Positions 17,101-25,840 of a DNA stretch of 64,000 nt are shown here, piece by piece. Source of the stretch: Giesbergeria anulus (GTDB taxonomy: Bacteria; Pseudomonadota; Gammaproteobacteria; Burkholderiales; Burkholderiaceae_C); the NCBI RefSeq assembly GCF_900111115.1, contig NZ_FOGD01000008.1, forward strand, positions 62,001 to 126,000, written 5' to 3'. The first letter of the stretch is position 1, and each line of letters opens with the position of its first letter. The position numbers and the translations under genes were made by a program. The notes below the pieces were generated by a model that saw only the letters and a program-made list of their open reading frames with translations, had not been told where the DNA came from and searched no databases.

Positions 17101-20081
17101 GTGGCACACAAACTGATAGTAAAACAAAAACCCTCAACGTCTCTTCTGGCCCCAGTACCACCGTAAGCAGTGTGGCATTCTCTGCGGACACTGGGGTGAG
17201 CAGCACCGATTTAATTACCAAAACAGCCGCGCAAACAATTACAGGAACGCTAAGTGCAGCGAGCATTACCGGAGAAACAGTAGAGATTTCTTTGGACAAT
17301 GGCGCAACGTGGGCTGTTGCAGCCAACACCATCGGCCAAGACACCTGGAGTTTAGGCAGCCAAACCTTAACAGCCAATAACACTTTGCAGGCACGAGTCA
17401 CCAATGCGTCTGGAAGCAGTACACCCCTAACCCAGAATTATTTTCTGGATCAAACCTCCCCTACCACCACTATCGCCACGCAGGAATTTTCATCTGATAC
17501 TGGGGCCAGCAGCACAGATTTTATTACCAGCACTGATGCACAAACCATCAGCGGCACCCTGAGCACAGTGACTGCGGCCGGGGAAATCATACAAGTTTCT
17601 TTGGATAATGGCACTACTTGGGTAACAGCTACCAATACTATTGGCTCTAGCAACTGGACACTGACAGGCCAGACGCTTATTGCAAATGATACGCTAAAAA
17701 TACGTGTGGCTGACACAGCGGGAAACAACGGCCCCGAAGTAAGTAAATCTTATGTACTGGATATTATAGCCCCCACCCCCAATTTTGGAACGAGCTCTCC
17801 GGCTGACAACTCTATCAATGCTGGTATTGATAGCGATATCATTGTTCGATTTACAGAGCCATTGGATTCAGGATCAGATACTAGCAAAGTCTATCTAAAG
17901 GATATAACTAACAACAGTGTAGTGGCAGCCACCATCAGCATCAATGGTAATGGTGAGTTGGTTATAAATCCAACCGCCTCTCTAGGCTACAGTACAGCCT
18001 ATTATGTTAACTGGGATACTGGTGCACTCCAAGATGCCGCTGGCAATGCCGCGACAGCAGTCAGCAATACCAGTACCTACAATTTCACCACAGCCAGTGC
18101 GCCTGCGCCTGCCCCTGCGCCTGCGCCTGATCCGGGGCCTGATCCTGCACCTGCACCTGCACCTGCGCCAGCGCCAGCGCCAGCACCAGCACCAGCACCA
18201 GCGCCAGCACCAGCACCAGCACCAGCGCCAGCACCAGCACCAGCACCAGCACCAGCACCAGCACCAGCACCTGCACCCGCACCTGCACCTGCACCTGCAC
18301 CTGCACCAGCGCCAGCACCCAGCACTGAAACTGTTGATGGCACCACGGTACAAACACAGACCAACACCCAAATCGGCAGCAATGGCCAAACCATCACCAC
18401 CACCACCCAAACCATTGCCCCGGTGAGCAAAACCCGCCCCGAAGACACCAATACCCCCAATGGTGCTCTGGCTGATATTCCGCTGGCCAAAACCAGCAGT
18501 GGCGAACCGCTGCTACAAGTGAGCCTGCCCGTCGGAGTCGGTCTGACCTCTGAAAGCAGCGAAAGCAGCAGCCTGACCCTGCGCGAGAAACTCATTCAAG
18601 CCAGTGAGCCGCGCATTGATCTGCCTGCCAACTTTGCAGAAGTCCTTGGCCAAGGCATTGACCAATATGTGCCCGGCGTGGTTAACCAAGACCAAGTCAT
18701 GGTGCGCACCATCACCCTGACCACAGCAGCAGGTGGCACCGCACCCACGCAACCCATCGTCATTAGGGGCACCACCGGCACCGGCGAGGATGACAGCACC
18801 AATCCCCAGCGGGCTGAGGCCTTGGTGATTGATGCCCGCCAGCTACCACCCGGCTCCGTACTCGATTTGAGTTTGGTTGAGTTTGCCATCGTCATTGGCC
18901 CCAGCACCGCTATTGGCGGCAGCGGGCGTAACTTTGTCATTGGCGATGGCAGTGCGCAATTTTTAGTGCTGGGCGCTGACGACGATGTGCTGCGCGGTGG
19001 TGATGGTAATGACACCATTGGCTCCAAAGGTGGAGACGATCAACTGTTTGGCGATGGCGGCAACGACTGGGTAGTCGGCGGCATTGGCAATGACACCTTG
19101 CAAGGTGGTGATGGCAACGACCTGCTCCAAGGTGGCCCCAGCGACGCCGGGCGCTGGCGTTTTGCCCTCACGCCTGAGGGGCGCTTGCAAGTGGACTTTA
19201 CCCCCAGCAGCACCGAGCTGGCCGACAGCACCGGCCTGCACCTGACCAATACTTGGAGCAACAACCACGGCAGTGGCTTGGTCACTGATGCGCGCTTGGC
19301 GTGGGTCTATGACAACTACCAACTGGCCCAAGACACGGCCTTGTTGGTGCATGCGCTGGGTGGGCGCTTGCCCACCTTGAGCGAGATGGGGGTATTTGCG
19401 GCAGGAAACTACAGCAGTGCCCAGTTAGGCGAGATGGCCCATAGCTATTGGATGCGAACCCATTCCACATGGGCAAACCAATCCTTACCAGAACAGGTGG
19501 CTGCCGTGATGAACCAAGTCTGGGGCACAGGCAGTGCAACTGCCGCATTAACCAATTTAGGGGTAAGTCATCTGAACGCGGGTGGTAGTTGGTCGGCGAT
19601 TTGGTTGGCCTTGGCACGCGATGCCCACCATACGCGAGCGCTCACTGATGCCCAAGGCCATCTACAGCTCATCGATCAACAGCTCAGTGAAACGGGCTGG
19701 TCAGCGAATGCGGGCAACAACACCCTGCTCGGTGGTGCAGGCAATGATATGTTGGTGGGTGGCAGTGGCACAGATGTGCTCGATGGTGGCGAGGGCACAG
19801 ACATGGCAGTGTACTTTGGCAGGCCGTCAGATTACGAGGTCGCCCTCACGCCCAATACTGCGGCTGGGGTGCATGATGCACTGATCCGGCACAAAGCCAG
19901 TGGCACAGTAGATGTGGTGCGCCATATAGAGCTGCTGCAAATTGGCGGGGTGTTATACCAAGTGCCAGCCGGTCAGAATCAGCCCGCAGATAATGTCTAT
20001 GTCGAGCTGCAAGACTATGTGCAACCCGTCACCACAGCTACCTTAACGGGGATGAGTTGGTACATAGATTCGCTCTCTTAA
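14178..20081 (+). CDS. Giant repeat protein: DUF4347, cadherin/Ig-like repeats, Pro-Ala stalk, RTX repeats
   Basis: A 1967-residue protein. Residues about 16-170 form a DUF4347 domain (DIVFIEDNLVDWQVLAQAV, LLSHGSTGQVQLG, WLLYGCDVAAGEAG). A unique beta domain follows to 350, then six cadherin-like repeats to about 993 in two types (AENAATSTVVYTA type and PVLTA...GISVADPDA type). After these come two Ig-like repeats with SLDNGATW/SLDNGTTW, an SbsA-like Ig domain to 1300, and a Pro-Ala stalk (1305-1382). RTX nonapeptides (GGDGNDTIGSKGGDDQLFG) are seen at about 1595-1655 and again at 1850-1880, split by a helical DUF4214-like insert. No signal peptide is visible, and RTX repeats imply type I secretion. 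No ABC/MFP genes are adjacent. Probably an adhesin or S-layer-like protein. Confidence 0.85.
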   Translation: MTALASPIFDSPTARQDIVFIEDNLVDWQVLAQAVAAKAKVVILDSQNDGLQQMAEYLAGLPQGSVDAIHLLSHGSTGQVQLGRATLTADNLHRYATELDTIHRSLSAEGDWLLYGCDVAAGEAGARLLDQLGRITQADMAASTNLTGYAARGGNWVLEARTGILNTAALAVDDYTGTLAVVSFTGDAGNTSAPNATVSTSTPVASVAITNTATSDTLDIAINGGTGIYQDTTSVFTGLGMSVPTGSSGMVVVTADNTDINSITLTVQGGKVFDFVSMLMMEAGGLSEVMTFTPNGNAANKVTHNFSGGQTQTVDLSANTNFDNLTSLTISSNDGVFQVNFDDIQLENIGGGNVAPVFSSGATGSVNENASTSTVVYTAMAVDADSDTLSYALSGTDAGSFTINATTGVVRLTTAANYEVKSSYSINVLAKDATHTTTKAVTVNVNNINETPVYSSGTTGTVAENAATSTVVYTAAATDPEGGAVTYALAGTDAASFTINSSTGALTLNASANYETKTSYSLNVLAKDGVNTGLKSVTISVTNVNEAPVLTAPASQSVNQNTATALTGISVADPDAGSNSITVTLSAAAGTFAATTGSGVNVAGSGTSLVSLSGTQTNINSFIAASKVTYTTAAGATGTVTLNIGSNDGGNSGSGGAQTDSKTETLNIAVSNAAPTITSGASASVAENAATSTVVYTATATDAESDAITYSLTGTDAASFSIDASTGQMRLLTAADYETKSSYSITVNAKDANNTTTKAVTINVTDVNEAPSFTSGAAGTVAENAATSTVVYTATATDPESEAITYALSGTDASAFTINSSTGELTLNATADYETKSSYSLEVIASDASSHTAANALTISVSNVNEPPVLTASASQNIAEATATPITGISISDPDADTNPITLALSAAAGSLTGTSGGGVTVSGSGTNSITLTGSQTSLNAFISGNHISYTSVAGATGSITLNITSNDAGNSGSGGTQTDSKTKTLNVSSGPSTTVSSVAFSADTGVSSTDLITKTAAQTITGTLSAASITGETVEISLDNGATWAVAANTIGQDTWSLGSQTLTANNTLQARVTNASGSSTPLTQNYFLDQTSPTTTIATQEFSSDTGASSTDFITSTDAQTISGTLSTVTAAGEIIQVSLDNGTTWVTATNTIGSSNWTLTGQTLIANDTLKIRVADTAGNNGPEVSKSYVLDIIAPTPNFGTSSPADNSINAGIDSDIIVRFTEPLDSGSDTSKVYLKDITNNSVVAATISINGNGELVINPTASLGYSTAYYVNWDTGALQDAAGNAATAVSNTSTYNFTTASAPAPAPAPAPDPGPDPAPAPAPAPAPAPAPAPAPAPAPAPAPAPAPAPAPAPAPAPAPAPAPAPAPAPAPAPAPSTETVDGTTVQTQTNTQIGSNGQTITTTTQTIAPVSKTRPEDTNTPNGALADIPLAKTSSGEPLLQVSLPVGVGLTSESSESSSLTLREKLIQASEPRIDLPANFAEVLGQGIDQYVPGVVNQDQVMVRTITLTTAAGGTAPTQPIVIRGTTGTGEDDSTNPQRAEALVIDARQLPPGSVLDLSLVEFAIVIGPSTAIGGSGRNFVIGDGSAQFLVLGADDDVLRGGDGNDTIGSKGGDDQLFGDGGNDWVVGGIGNDTLQGGDGNDLLQGGPSDAGRWRFALTPEGRLQVDFTPSSTELADSTGLHLTNTWSNNHGSGLVTDARLAWVYDNYQLAQDTALLVHALGGRLPTLSEMGVFAAGNYSSAQLGEMAHSYWMRTHSTWANQSLPEQVAAVMNQVWGTGSATAALTNLGVSHLNAGGSWSAIWLALARDAHHTRALTDAQGHLQLIDQQLSETGWSANAGNNTLLGGAGNDMLVGGSGTDVLDGGEGTDMAVYFGRPSDYEVALTPNTAAGVHDALIRHKASGTVDVVRHIELLQIGGVLYQVPAGQNQPADNVYVELQDYVQPVTTATLTGMSWYIDSLS
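15564..15602 (+). repeat. Cadherin-repeat DNA copy 1 of a near-identical pair
   Basis: These 39 bp, encoding AENAATSTVVYTA, recur at 16233-16271 with a single visible difference. This is much closer than the surrounding domains and points to recent duplication or gene conversion within the giant gene. A more diverged copy starts near 16519. Confidence 0.8.
16233..16271 (+). repeat. Cadherin-repeat DNA copy 2 of a near-identical pair
   Basis: Partner of the segment at 15564-15602. Both lie at the start of an AENAATSTVVYTA-type cadherin-like domain. Confidence 0.8.
18096..18320 (+). repeat. Pro-Ala hexamer tandem repeat (stalk)
   Basis: About 225 bp of 6-bp units (CCAGCA, CCTGCA, CCAGCG) encode an almost pure Pro-Ala run, broken once by a PDPGPDP segment near the start. 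Such stretches form extended polyproline-like spacers. The DNA is prone to slippage, so repeat number may vary between strains. The opposite strand shows a long Gly/Ala reading frame that is only a by-product. Confidence 0.9.
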
Positions 20082-20098
20082 CCCAACACCTTGGTTTG

Positions 20099-20129
20099 GC
20101 ATCGTGCTGTGCCTTGTGTAGCACGATGC
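20099..20129. terminator. Perfect 10-bp inverted repeat after the giant gene
   Basis: GCATCGTGCT and AGCACGATGC flank an 11-nt loop 18 bp after the stop codon. No T tract follows, so this is either a factor-dependent or weak terminator, or an mRNA-stabilising hairpin. Confidence 0.5.
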
Positions 20130-20188
20130 ATAAACAGCTACCAGCATCCATAGCACCTGTATCGGGCCGCCCAACGAGGCCACACTCT

Positions 20189-20235
20189 CTTAAGACTTTC
20201 TTGCTATCTGGTAGTTCTTTCTTGAGACTATCTTG
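20189..20235 (+). promoter_or_regulatory. Direct repeats in the kdp promoter region, candidate KdpE sites
   Basis: CTTAAGACTTTCTTG (20189-20203) and CTTGAGACTATCTTG (20221-20235) agree at 13 of 15 positions and are 32 bp apart, about three helical turns. They lie 45-90 bp before the first ORF of the operon. Tandem sites on one face are typical of OmpR/KdpE-class regulators, so KdpE binding is a reasonable inference but is not shown by sequence alone. Confidence 0.45.
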
Positions 20236-20279
20236 ATGCCATCTTTCCTAACATGGAGCCATCTCCATAGGAGGATGAG

Positions 20280-20381
20280 ATGGATGCTTTGTATTTGGGT
20301 CTGGCCGGTATGTTCTGGCTGCTGGCCTATGGTTTGTTCAGGGGTTGCTTCGGCCTAGCAACGCAGGAGCAGCGCACATGA
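20280..20381 (+). CDS. Small membrane ORF leading the kdp operon
   Basis: A 33-residue ORF (begins [20 protein letters not shown]) with one hydrophobic helix and a short polar tail. AGGAGGATGAG stands immediately before the ATG, an unusually good ribosome site. Its TGA overlaps the kdpF ATG by 4 bp, so translation is likely coupled. Similar unnamed miniproteins precede kdpF in other proteobacteria as far as I recall. Its function is unknown; it may be a further small Kdp subunit or a leader whose translation sets kdpF expression. Confidence 0.65.
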   Translation: MDALYLGLAGMFWLLAYGLFRGCFGLATQEQRT

Positions 20382-20470
20382 CCGGCTGGGATCTGTGGGC
20401 GTTGCTGCTCTCTGGTGGCGTGTTTTTCTATCTGATCGTGGCGTTGCTGCGTCCGGAGGACTTTTCATGA
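20378..20470 (+). CDS. kdpF: K+-transporting ATPase small subunit KdpF
   Basis: A 30-residue peptide (begins [20 protein letters not shown]) with a single membrane helix, ending in LLRPEDFS. Size (E. coli 29), the C-terminal L.RPE.F pattern and its position immediately before kdpA identify it. KdpF stabilises the KdpFABC complex in the membrane. The gene overlaps the preceding small ORF and kdpA by 4 bp each; the GGAGGA for kdpA lies inside its 3' end. Confidence 0.88.
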   Translation: MTGWDLWALLLSGGVFFYLIVALLRPEDFS

Positions 20471-22266
20471 CCTCTGGGGCATGGATTCAACTGGCCGCTT
20501 TCCTAGCCGTGCTGCTGGCGCTGTCTTGGCCCCTAGCGCGCTACATAGATGCCATTCTGTCTGGCCGTGTGGGCTGGATGCAGCGGCTGGAAGCGCCACT
20601 GTGGCAACTGCTAGGCGTGCAAGCAAACCGCGAAAGCAACGCTTACCGTTATGCCCTAGGGCTTTTGGTGTTCAATGGCTTGGGGGTGTTGGCCGTCTAT
20701 GGGCTACAACGGTGGCAGGCCTACCTGCCTTTCAACCCTCAGGCAATGGCGGCCATCAGCCCAGATTCAGCCTTCAATACCGCGATCAGCTTTGTTACCA
20801 ACACCAATTGGCAGGGGTATGGTGGCGAGTCCTCCATGGGCTACCTCACGCAGATGCTGGGGCTGACGGTACAGAACTTTCTGTCTGCCGCCACCGGCAT
20901 CGTGGTGGTGCTGGCCTTGATACGCGGTTTTGCCCGCCATTCGGTGCAGACCATAGGCAATGTGTGGGTAGACCTGAGCCGGGTGACGCTCTGGATTTTG
21001 TTGCCACTGTCACTGGTGTTCTCTTTGATGTTTGTCAGTCAGGGGGTTCTACAAAACCTGTCGCCCTATCAAGAGGTGACTACGTTAGAGCCTGTGACTT
21101 GGCAAATACCACAACTGGGCCCCGAAGAGCAGCCGATAACAGATGCACAAGGCCAGCCGCTGCTGCAAGAGCAGCACAGCGCGGTACAGACCATAGCCAT
21201 GGGGCCTGTGGCCTCCCAACTTGCTATCAAGATGCTGGGTACCAATGGTGGTGGTTTCTTTAACGCCAACTCTGCCCACCCCTTTGAAAATCCGACGCCA
21301 CTGAGCAATTTCTTGCAAATACTGGCTATCTTTCTGATTCCAGCATCCTTGTGTTTTGTTTTTGGCCAGATGGTGTCTGACCAGCGCCAAGGCTGGGCTG
21401 TGTTGGCAGCTATGGTGATACTTTTTGTCGCCTTCGTCATTCCTGCCACAGTGGCCGAGCAACAGGGCAACCCAGTTCTAGCGGGGTTGGGCATTGACCA
21501 AAGCCCCAGCAGCATCCAGTCTGGCGGCAATATGGAGGGCAAAGAGGTGCGTTTTGGCATCAATGCCTCTACCCTGTTTGCCATCGTTACCACCGCCGCC
21601 AGTTGCGGGGCCGTCAATGCCATGCATGACAGTTTTACCCCTTTGGGGGGTGCCATGCCGTTGATCCTGATGCAACTGGGTGAAGTGGTGTTTGGCGGCG
21701 TGGGCTCTGGCCTGTACGGGATGCTGCTGTTTGCCATTTTGGCCGTATTCATCGCCGGCCTGATGATTGGTCGCACGCCAGAGTATCTTGGCAAGAAGAT
21801 CGAGGTGGTAGAGATGAAGCTGGTGGCTATAGCCATCCTCGTGACGCCCTTGGTGGTGCTGCTCGGAACAGCCTTGTCGGTGATGACCGAGGCAGGCCGT
21901 GCGGGTATTGCCAATCCTGGCCCGCATGGTTTCAGTGAAATTTTGTATGCCCTGAGTTCAGCCGCCAACAACAACGGCAGTGCTTTTGCGGGCCTGTCTG
22001 CCAATACCCCCTTCTACAACGTATTGCTGGCTACAGCCATGTGGCTGGGGCGGTTTGGCATCATTGTTCCGGTGCTAGCCATTGCCGGATCACTGGCCGC
22101 AAAAAAACGCCTCACAGCCACCGAAGGCACGCTGCCAACCCACGGGCCGCTGTTTGTGGCACTGCTGATCGGCATGGTGTTGTTGGTCGGATTGCTGAAC
22201 TATGTGCCTGCCTTGGCACTGGGGCCTGTTGTTGAGCACCTGATGCTGTGGAGCCAAGCTGTATGA
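20467..22266 (+). CDS. kdpA: K+-transporting ATPase, potassium-binding subunit KdpA
   Basis: A 599-residue channel-like subunit, slightly longer than E. coli KdpA (557), with about ten membrane segments. The four selectivity-filter loops are visible: [30 protein letters not shown] and [11 protein letters not shown]. KdpA binds and channels K+ in the KdpFABC complex. The start at 20467 is set by the 4-bp overlap with kdpF and GGAGGA 6-11 bp upstream. The extra length sits mainly in a loop around residue 200-235, rich in Gln and Glu. All filter motifs look intact, so the protein should be functional. Confidence 0.97.
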   Translation: MTSGAWIQLAAFLAVLLALSWPLARYIDAILSGRVGWMQRLEAPLWQLLGVQANRESNAYRYALGLLVFNGLGVLAVYGLQRWQAYLPFNPQAMAAISPDSAFNTAISFVTNTNWQGYGGESSMGYLTQMLGLTVQNFLSAATGIVVVLALIRGFARHSVQTIGNVWVDLSRVTLWILLPLSLVFSLMFVSQGVLQNLSPYQEVTTLEPVTWQIPQLGPEEQPITDAQGQPLLQEQHSAVQTIAMGPVASQLAIKMLGTNGGGFFNANSAHPFENPTPLSNFLQILAIFLIPASLCFVFGQMVSDQRQGWAVLAAMVILFVAFVIPATVAEQQGNPVLAGLGIDQSPSSIQSGGNMEGKEVRFGINASTLFAIVTTAASCGAVNAMHDSFTPLGGAMPLILMQLGEVVFGGVGSGLYGMLLFAILAVFIAGLMIGRTPEYLGKKIEVVEMKLVAIAILVTPLVVLLGTALSVMTEAGRAGIANPGPHGFSEILYALSSAANNNGSAFAGLSANTPFYNVLLATAMWLGRFGIIVPVLAIAGSLAAKKRLTATEGTLPTHGPLFVALLIGMVLLVGLLNYVPALALGPVVEHLMLWSQAV

Positions 22267-24329
22267 CCCGCAAAAAGCTTACCCTGTTAGACCCGGCTCT
22301 CATGCGCCCCGCGTTGTGGGATGCCGTCAAGAAGCTCGATCCCCGAATCCAGTGGCGCAACCCTGTGATGTTTGTTGTGTATGTGGGCAGCGCCTTCACC
22401 ACCGCCTTGGCGTTAGGTGATCCTACGCTCTTCACGGTGGCTGTAGCCTTGTGGCTGTGGTTTACCGTCTTGTTTGCCAATTTTGCCGAGGCTTTGGCCG
22501 AAGGCCGCAGCAAGGCGCAGGCAGCATCCTTGCGGGGCCTCAAGAAGAAAACATGGGCCAAGAAGCTCGATGCTGATTCTCGCCCCGACATGGCGCGCGA
22601 ACAAATGCAATGGCTGCCGCTAGAGGCCGACATGCTGCGCCGTGGTGATCTGGTGCTGATAGAGGCTGGAGACACCATCCCCGCCGATGGGGAGGTCATT
22701 GCTGGGGTGGCTTCGGTGGACGAAAGCGCCATTACTGGCGAATCGGCCCCAGTGATACGCGAGTCCGGGGGCGACTTCAGTGCCATCACCGGTGGCACCC
22801 AAGTGCTTTCTGACTGGATTGTGGCCCGTATCACCGTCAATCCAGGAGAAACCTTTGTCGATCGGATGATCGCTATGGTGGAGAACGCCAAACGGCAGAA
22901 AACCCCCAACGAAATCGCGCTCACCATTTTGCTGGTGGCACTGACCATCGTGTTCTTGGGTGTCGTCGTCACCTTGCTGCCTTTTTCGCAGTTTTCTGTC
23001 AATGCCAGTGGTGCTGGGGAGCCAGTCAATCTGGTGGTGCTGGTGGCTTTGCTGGTCTGCCTGATCCCCACCACGATTGCCGGATTGCTCAGTGCCATTG
23101 GTGTAGCAGGCATGAGCCGCATGATGCAGGCCAACGTGATTGCCACCTCTGGGCGGGCGGTAGAAGCAGCGGGCGATGTCGATGTGCTGCTGCTGGACAA
23201 AACCGGCACCATCACCTTGGGCAACCGCCAAGCCAGCGCATTTTTGCCAGCACCGGGCATCAAAGAGGTCGATCTGGCCGATGCTGCCCAGTTGGCCTCC
23301 TTGGCGGATGAAACCCCGGAGGGGCGCAGCATCGTGGTACTAGCCAAGCAGAAGTTTCAATTGCGCGAGCGCGATATCAGCGCGTTAGAGGCACAGTTTG
23401 TTCACTTTACGGCCCAAACCCGGATGAGTGGCGTCGATATGGCCGGTGGACGCAGCTTGCGCAAGGGAGCTGCCTTAGCCATCCGCAACTATGTGGAGGC
23501 TCTAGGCGGACACTTTCCAGCCGCACTGCAAGCGCTGGTGGATGATGTCTCACGCCGGGGCAGTACCCCGTTGGTGGTGGCCGATGGCAGTCAGGTGCTG
23601 GGCATCGTAGAGCTAAAGGACATTGTCAAGGGGGGCATCAAAGAACGGTTTGCCCAATTGCGCCGCATGGGCATCAAAACCGTGATGGTGACGGGGGACA
23701 ACCGCCTGACGGCAGCGGCCATTGCCGCAGAAGCCGGGGTGGACGACTTTCTGGCCGAGGCCACGCCCGAGGCCAAACTCAAGCTGATCCGTGACTACCA
23801 AAGTGCTGGTCGGTTAGTAGCCATGACGGGCGATGGCACCAACGACGCCCCCGCACTGGCCCAAGCCGATGTGGCGGTGGCCATGAACACCGGCACCCAA
23901 GCGGCCAAAGAGGCGGGCAATATGGTTGATCTGGACAGCAATCCGACCAAACTGATCGAGATTGTCGAGACAGGCAAACAAATGCTCATGACGCGAGGCT
24001 CCCTGACCACGTTCAGCATTGCCAACGATGTAGCCAAATACTTTGCCATCGTGCCCGCCGCCTTTGTGGGCACCTACCCCCAGTTGTCTGCGCTGAACGT
24101 CATGCAACTGACCAGTCCGAACTCGGCCATTTTGGCGGCGGTGATTTTCAATGCCCTCATCATCATTTTTCTGATTCCCTTGGCGCTTCAGGGCGTGCCG
24201 TACCGTGCTGTGGGCGCGGCAGTGCTGTTGCGGCGCAATCTGGCGATCTACGGTCTGGGCGGCGTCATCGTCCCCTTTGTCGGCATCAAGTTGATTGATA
24301 TGGCATTGACCATCGTTGGTCTGGCCTAA
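22263..24329 (+). CDS. kdpB: K+-transporting P-type ATPase subunit KdpB
   Basis: A 688-residue P-type ATPase (E. coli 682). All catalytic motifs are present: the actuator loop ITGESAPVI, the phosphorylation site DKTGT (Asp at about residue 318), and the hinge [20 protein letters not shown]. KdpB hydrolyses ATP and drives K+ through KdpA. The ATG at 22263 overlaps the kdpA stop by 4 bp; the alternative start 15 bp earlier would overlap further and lacks support. The next gene is not kdpC but a porin-like gene 24 bp downstream. Confidence 0.97.
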   Translation: MTRKKLTLLDPALMRPALWDAVKKLDPRIQWRNPVMFVVYVGSAFTTALALGDPTLFTVAVALWLWFTVLFANFAEALAEGRSKAQAASLRGLKKKTWAKKLDADSRPDMAREQMQWLPLEADMLRRGDLVLIEAGDTIPADGEVIAGVASVDESAITGESAPVIRESGGDFSAITGGTQVLSDWIVARITVNPGETFVDRMIAMVENAKRQKTPNEIALTILLVALTIVFLGVVVTLLPFSQFSVNASGAGEPVNLVVLVALLVCLIPTTIAGLLSAIGVAGMSRMMQANVIATSGRAVEAAGDVDVLLLDKTGTITLGNRQASAFLPAPGIKEVDLADAAQLASLADETPEGRSIVVLAKQKFQLRERDISALEAQFVHFTAQTRMSGVDMAGGRSLRKGAALAIRNYVEALGGHFPAALQALVDDVSRRGSTPLVVADGSQVLGIVELKDIVKGGIKERFAQLRRMGIKTVMVTGDNRLTAAAIAAEAGVDDFLAEATPEAKLKLIRDYQSAGRLVAMTGDGTNDAPALAQADVAVAMNTGTQAAKEAGNMVDLDSNPTKLIEIVETGKQMLMTRGSLTTFSIANDVAKYFAIVPAAFVGTYPQLSALNVMQLTSPNSAILAAVIFNALIIIFLIPLALQGVPYRAVGAAVLLRRNLAIYGLGGVIVPFVGIKLIDMALTIVGLA

Positions 24330-24353
24330 AACAAACCCTCTCGGATTTCTCCC

Positions 24354-25058
24354 ATGAAAAAAATCGTATCTTGTTTGTTCGTGGCTGTGGCTGCACTGAC
24401 ACAACCCATGATGGCCCATGCTGACCTCACTTTCAATGCCAGTGTTATAAGTGAGTACCGTTATCGTGGTGTGTCCCAGACCCATTGGCAACCGGCTGTT
24501 CAGGCGGGCGCTGATTTCAGCAATGGTGGCCTTTATCTAGGAGCTTGGGCATCCACTATCCGCTGGATCAAGGATTCTGGTGGTGACGCTCCCTTAGAGT
24601 TTGACTTTTACGGAGGCTACAAGGGTGAACTTTCGTCCGGACTTGGCTACGACCTTGGCGTGCTACGTTACCAATATCCCTCTGCAGGCCTATCGATTAG
24701 CCCCAACAGCACTGAAGTCTATGGTGGAGTCAGCATGGGCGTGTTCAGCGCTAAGTATTTCCGCAGCACCACCAATCTGTTTGGTTTTGATAACAGCCGT
24801 GGGAGCGGCTATCTTGATCTGAGTGCCACGCTCGACTTGGGTGACGGCATGACACTCATGCCCCACATTGGCCGACAGATCGTGCGCAACAACGGCACAT
24901 ACTCCTACACTGACTATGCACTGACTTTGACCAAGGATGTTCACGGCGTATTGCTCAGTGCCACATGGCTGGGCACCGATAGCCATGCCTACACGGCACC
25001 CGATGGTAGGAACTTGGGCAAAGGCCGCCTTGTGGTGGGTACCAAGATCAATTTCTGA
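24354..25058 (+). CDS. TorF family putative porin, located inside the kdp operon
   Basis: A 234-residue secreted protein with a clear signal peptide ([20 protein letters not shown], cleaved near AHA-D). The mature part begins [20 protein letters not shown], the hallmark of the TorF/TIGR02001 family, and ends in KINF with a terminal Phe, as expected of a beta-barrel. Family members are predicted outer-membrane channels of unclear substrate. It lies between kdpB and kdpC with gaps of 24 and 14 bp and no visible terminator, so it should be transcribed with the K+ pump. A role in letting K+ or counter-ions cross the outer membrane is an inference. Confidence 0.88.
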   Translation: MKKIVSCLFVAVAALTQPMMAHADLTFNASVISEYRYRGVSQTHWQPAVQAGADFSNGGLYLGAWASTIRWIKDSGGDAPLEFDFYGGYKGELSSGLGYDLGVLRYQYPSAGLSISPNSTEVYGGVSMGVFSAKYFRSTTNLFGFDNSRGSGYLDLSATLDLGDGMTLMPHIGRQIVRNNGTYSYTDYALTLTKDVHGVLLSATWLGTDSHAYTAPDGRNLGKGRLVVGTKINF

Positions 25059-25072
25059 TCGAAGAGGCATTC

Positions 25073-25690
25073 ATGACATCCCAATCCATGGCTCCAACAA
25101 GCACCGATGCAGCCCCTGGCATCCTGCGGCCTGCACTCACCCTCTTTGCCATACTGTCGCTGGTGACAGGGTTGATCTACCCATTGGCCGTGACCGGCTT
25201 TGCGCAACTGCTGCTGCCACATGCGGCCAACGGCAGCCTGATCCAAGTGCGTGACCAAGTGGTTGGCTCTGCACTAATCGGGCAAAACTTCAGCGCCGCC
25301 CACTACTTTTGGGGGCGACCATCGGCCACTGCTCCTATGGCTTACAACGCAGCAGCGTCGGGCGGGTCTAATCTGGGGCCATCCAATCCCAACCTGACCG
25401 AGGTAGTCAAAGGCCGCATAGCCGCCTTGCGCGCTGCTGATCCGGGCAATAACCAGCCAGTTCCTGTTGATCTGGTCACGGCGTCGGCCAGTGGACTCGA
25501 TCCAGATATCAGTGTGGCGGCTGCCGATTTTCAGGTAGCGCGGGTAGCGCGAGCGCGAGGCCTGCCACCAGCCCAAGTGCAAGCACTGGTGGCGCAGCAC
25601 ACGCAAGGCCCTTGGCTAGGGTTGCTGGGCGAATCCCGTGTCCGTGTGCTGCCCCTGAATCTGGCACTGGATGCTCAGGGCGCGCATTAA
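25073..25690 (+). CDS. kdpC: K+-transporting ATPase subunit KdpC
   Basis: A 205-residue subunit (E. coli 190) with one N-terminal membrane helix (about residues 20-45, [21 protein letters not shown]). The periplasmic domain carries the family signatures [34 protein letters not shown], and [19 protein letters not shown]. KdpC stabilises the complex and aids nucleotide binding to KdpB. It starts 14 bp after the porin gene. A GAAGAGG precedes the ATG. The C-terminal [10 protein letters not shown] is slightly extended compared with the family. Confidence 0.96.
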   Translation: MTSQSMAPTSTDAAPGILRPALTLFAILSLVTGLIYPLAVTGFAQLLLPHAANGSLIQVRDQVVGSALIGQNFSAAHYFWGRPSATAPMAYNAAASGGSNLGPSNPNLTEVVKGRIAALRAADPGNNQPVPVDLVTASASGLDPDISVAAADFQVARVARARGLPPAQVQALVAQHTQGPWLGLLGESRVRVLPLNLALDAQGAH

Positions 25691-25699
25691 ACAGCAATC

Positions 25700-25825
25700 A
25701 TGGACAACTTTTGGGGTCTGCTATTGGGTTTGGGTACAGTCCTTTTGCCTGCGTTGTGGGCCGCATGGCTAGTACGACGCCAAGCACCGCCCAAGCATCT
25801 ACAAGGGCATCATAAAAAGCCCTAA
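25700..25825 (+). CDS. Small membrane ORF between kdpC and the corA-like gene
   Basis: A 41-residue ORF beginning MDNFWGLLLGLGTVLLPALW and then AAWLVRR, with a single hydrophobic helix and a basic His/Lys-rich tail (PPKHLQGHHKKP). It starts 9 bp after the kdpC stop and ends 15 bp before the corA-like start, fitting tightly into the operon. I do not recognise the family. Topology by the positive-inside rule puts the tail in the cytoplasm. The tight fit and absence of overlap favour a real gene, but no ribosome site stronger than a purine-rich stretch is seen. Confidence 0.5.
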   Translation: MDNFWGLLLGLGTVLLPALWAAWLVRRQAPPKHLQGHHKKP

Positions 25826-25840
25826 TCCACAGGAGACCTC

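Noticed and set aside
18077-18595. Long Gly/Ala reading frame on the minus strand opposite the Pro-Ala repeat
   Set aside because: It is the complement of a low-complexity repeat; no start signal, no family and it lies wholly inside the giant gene.
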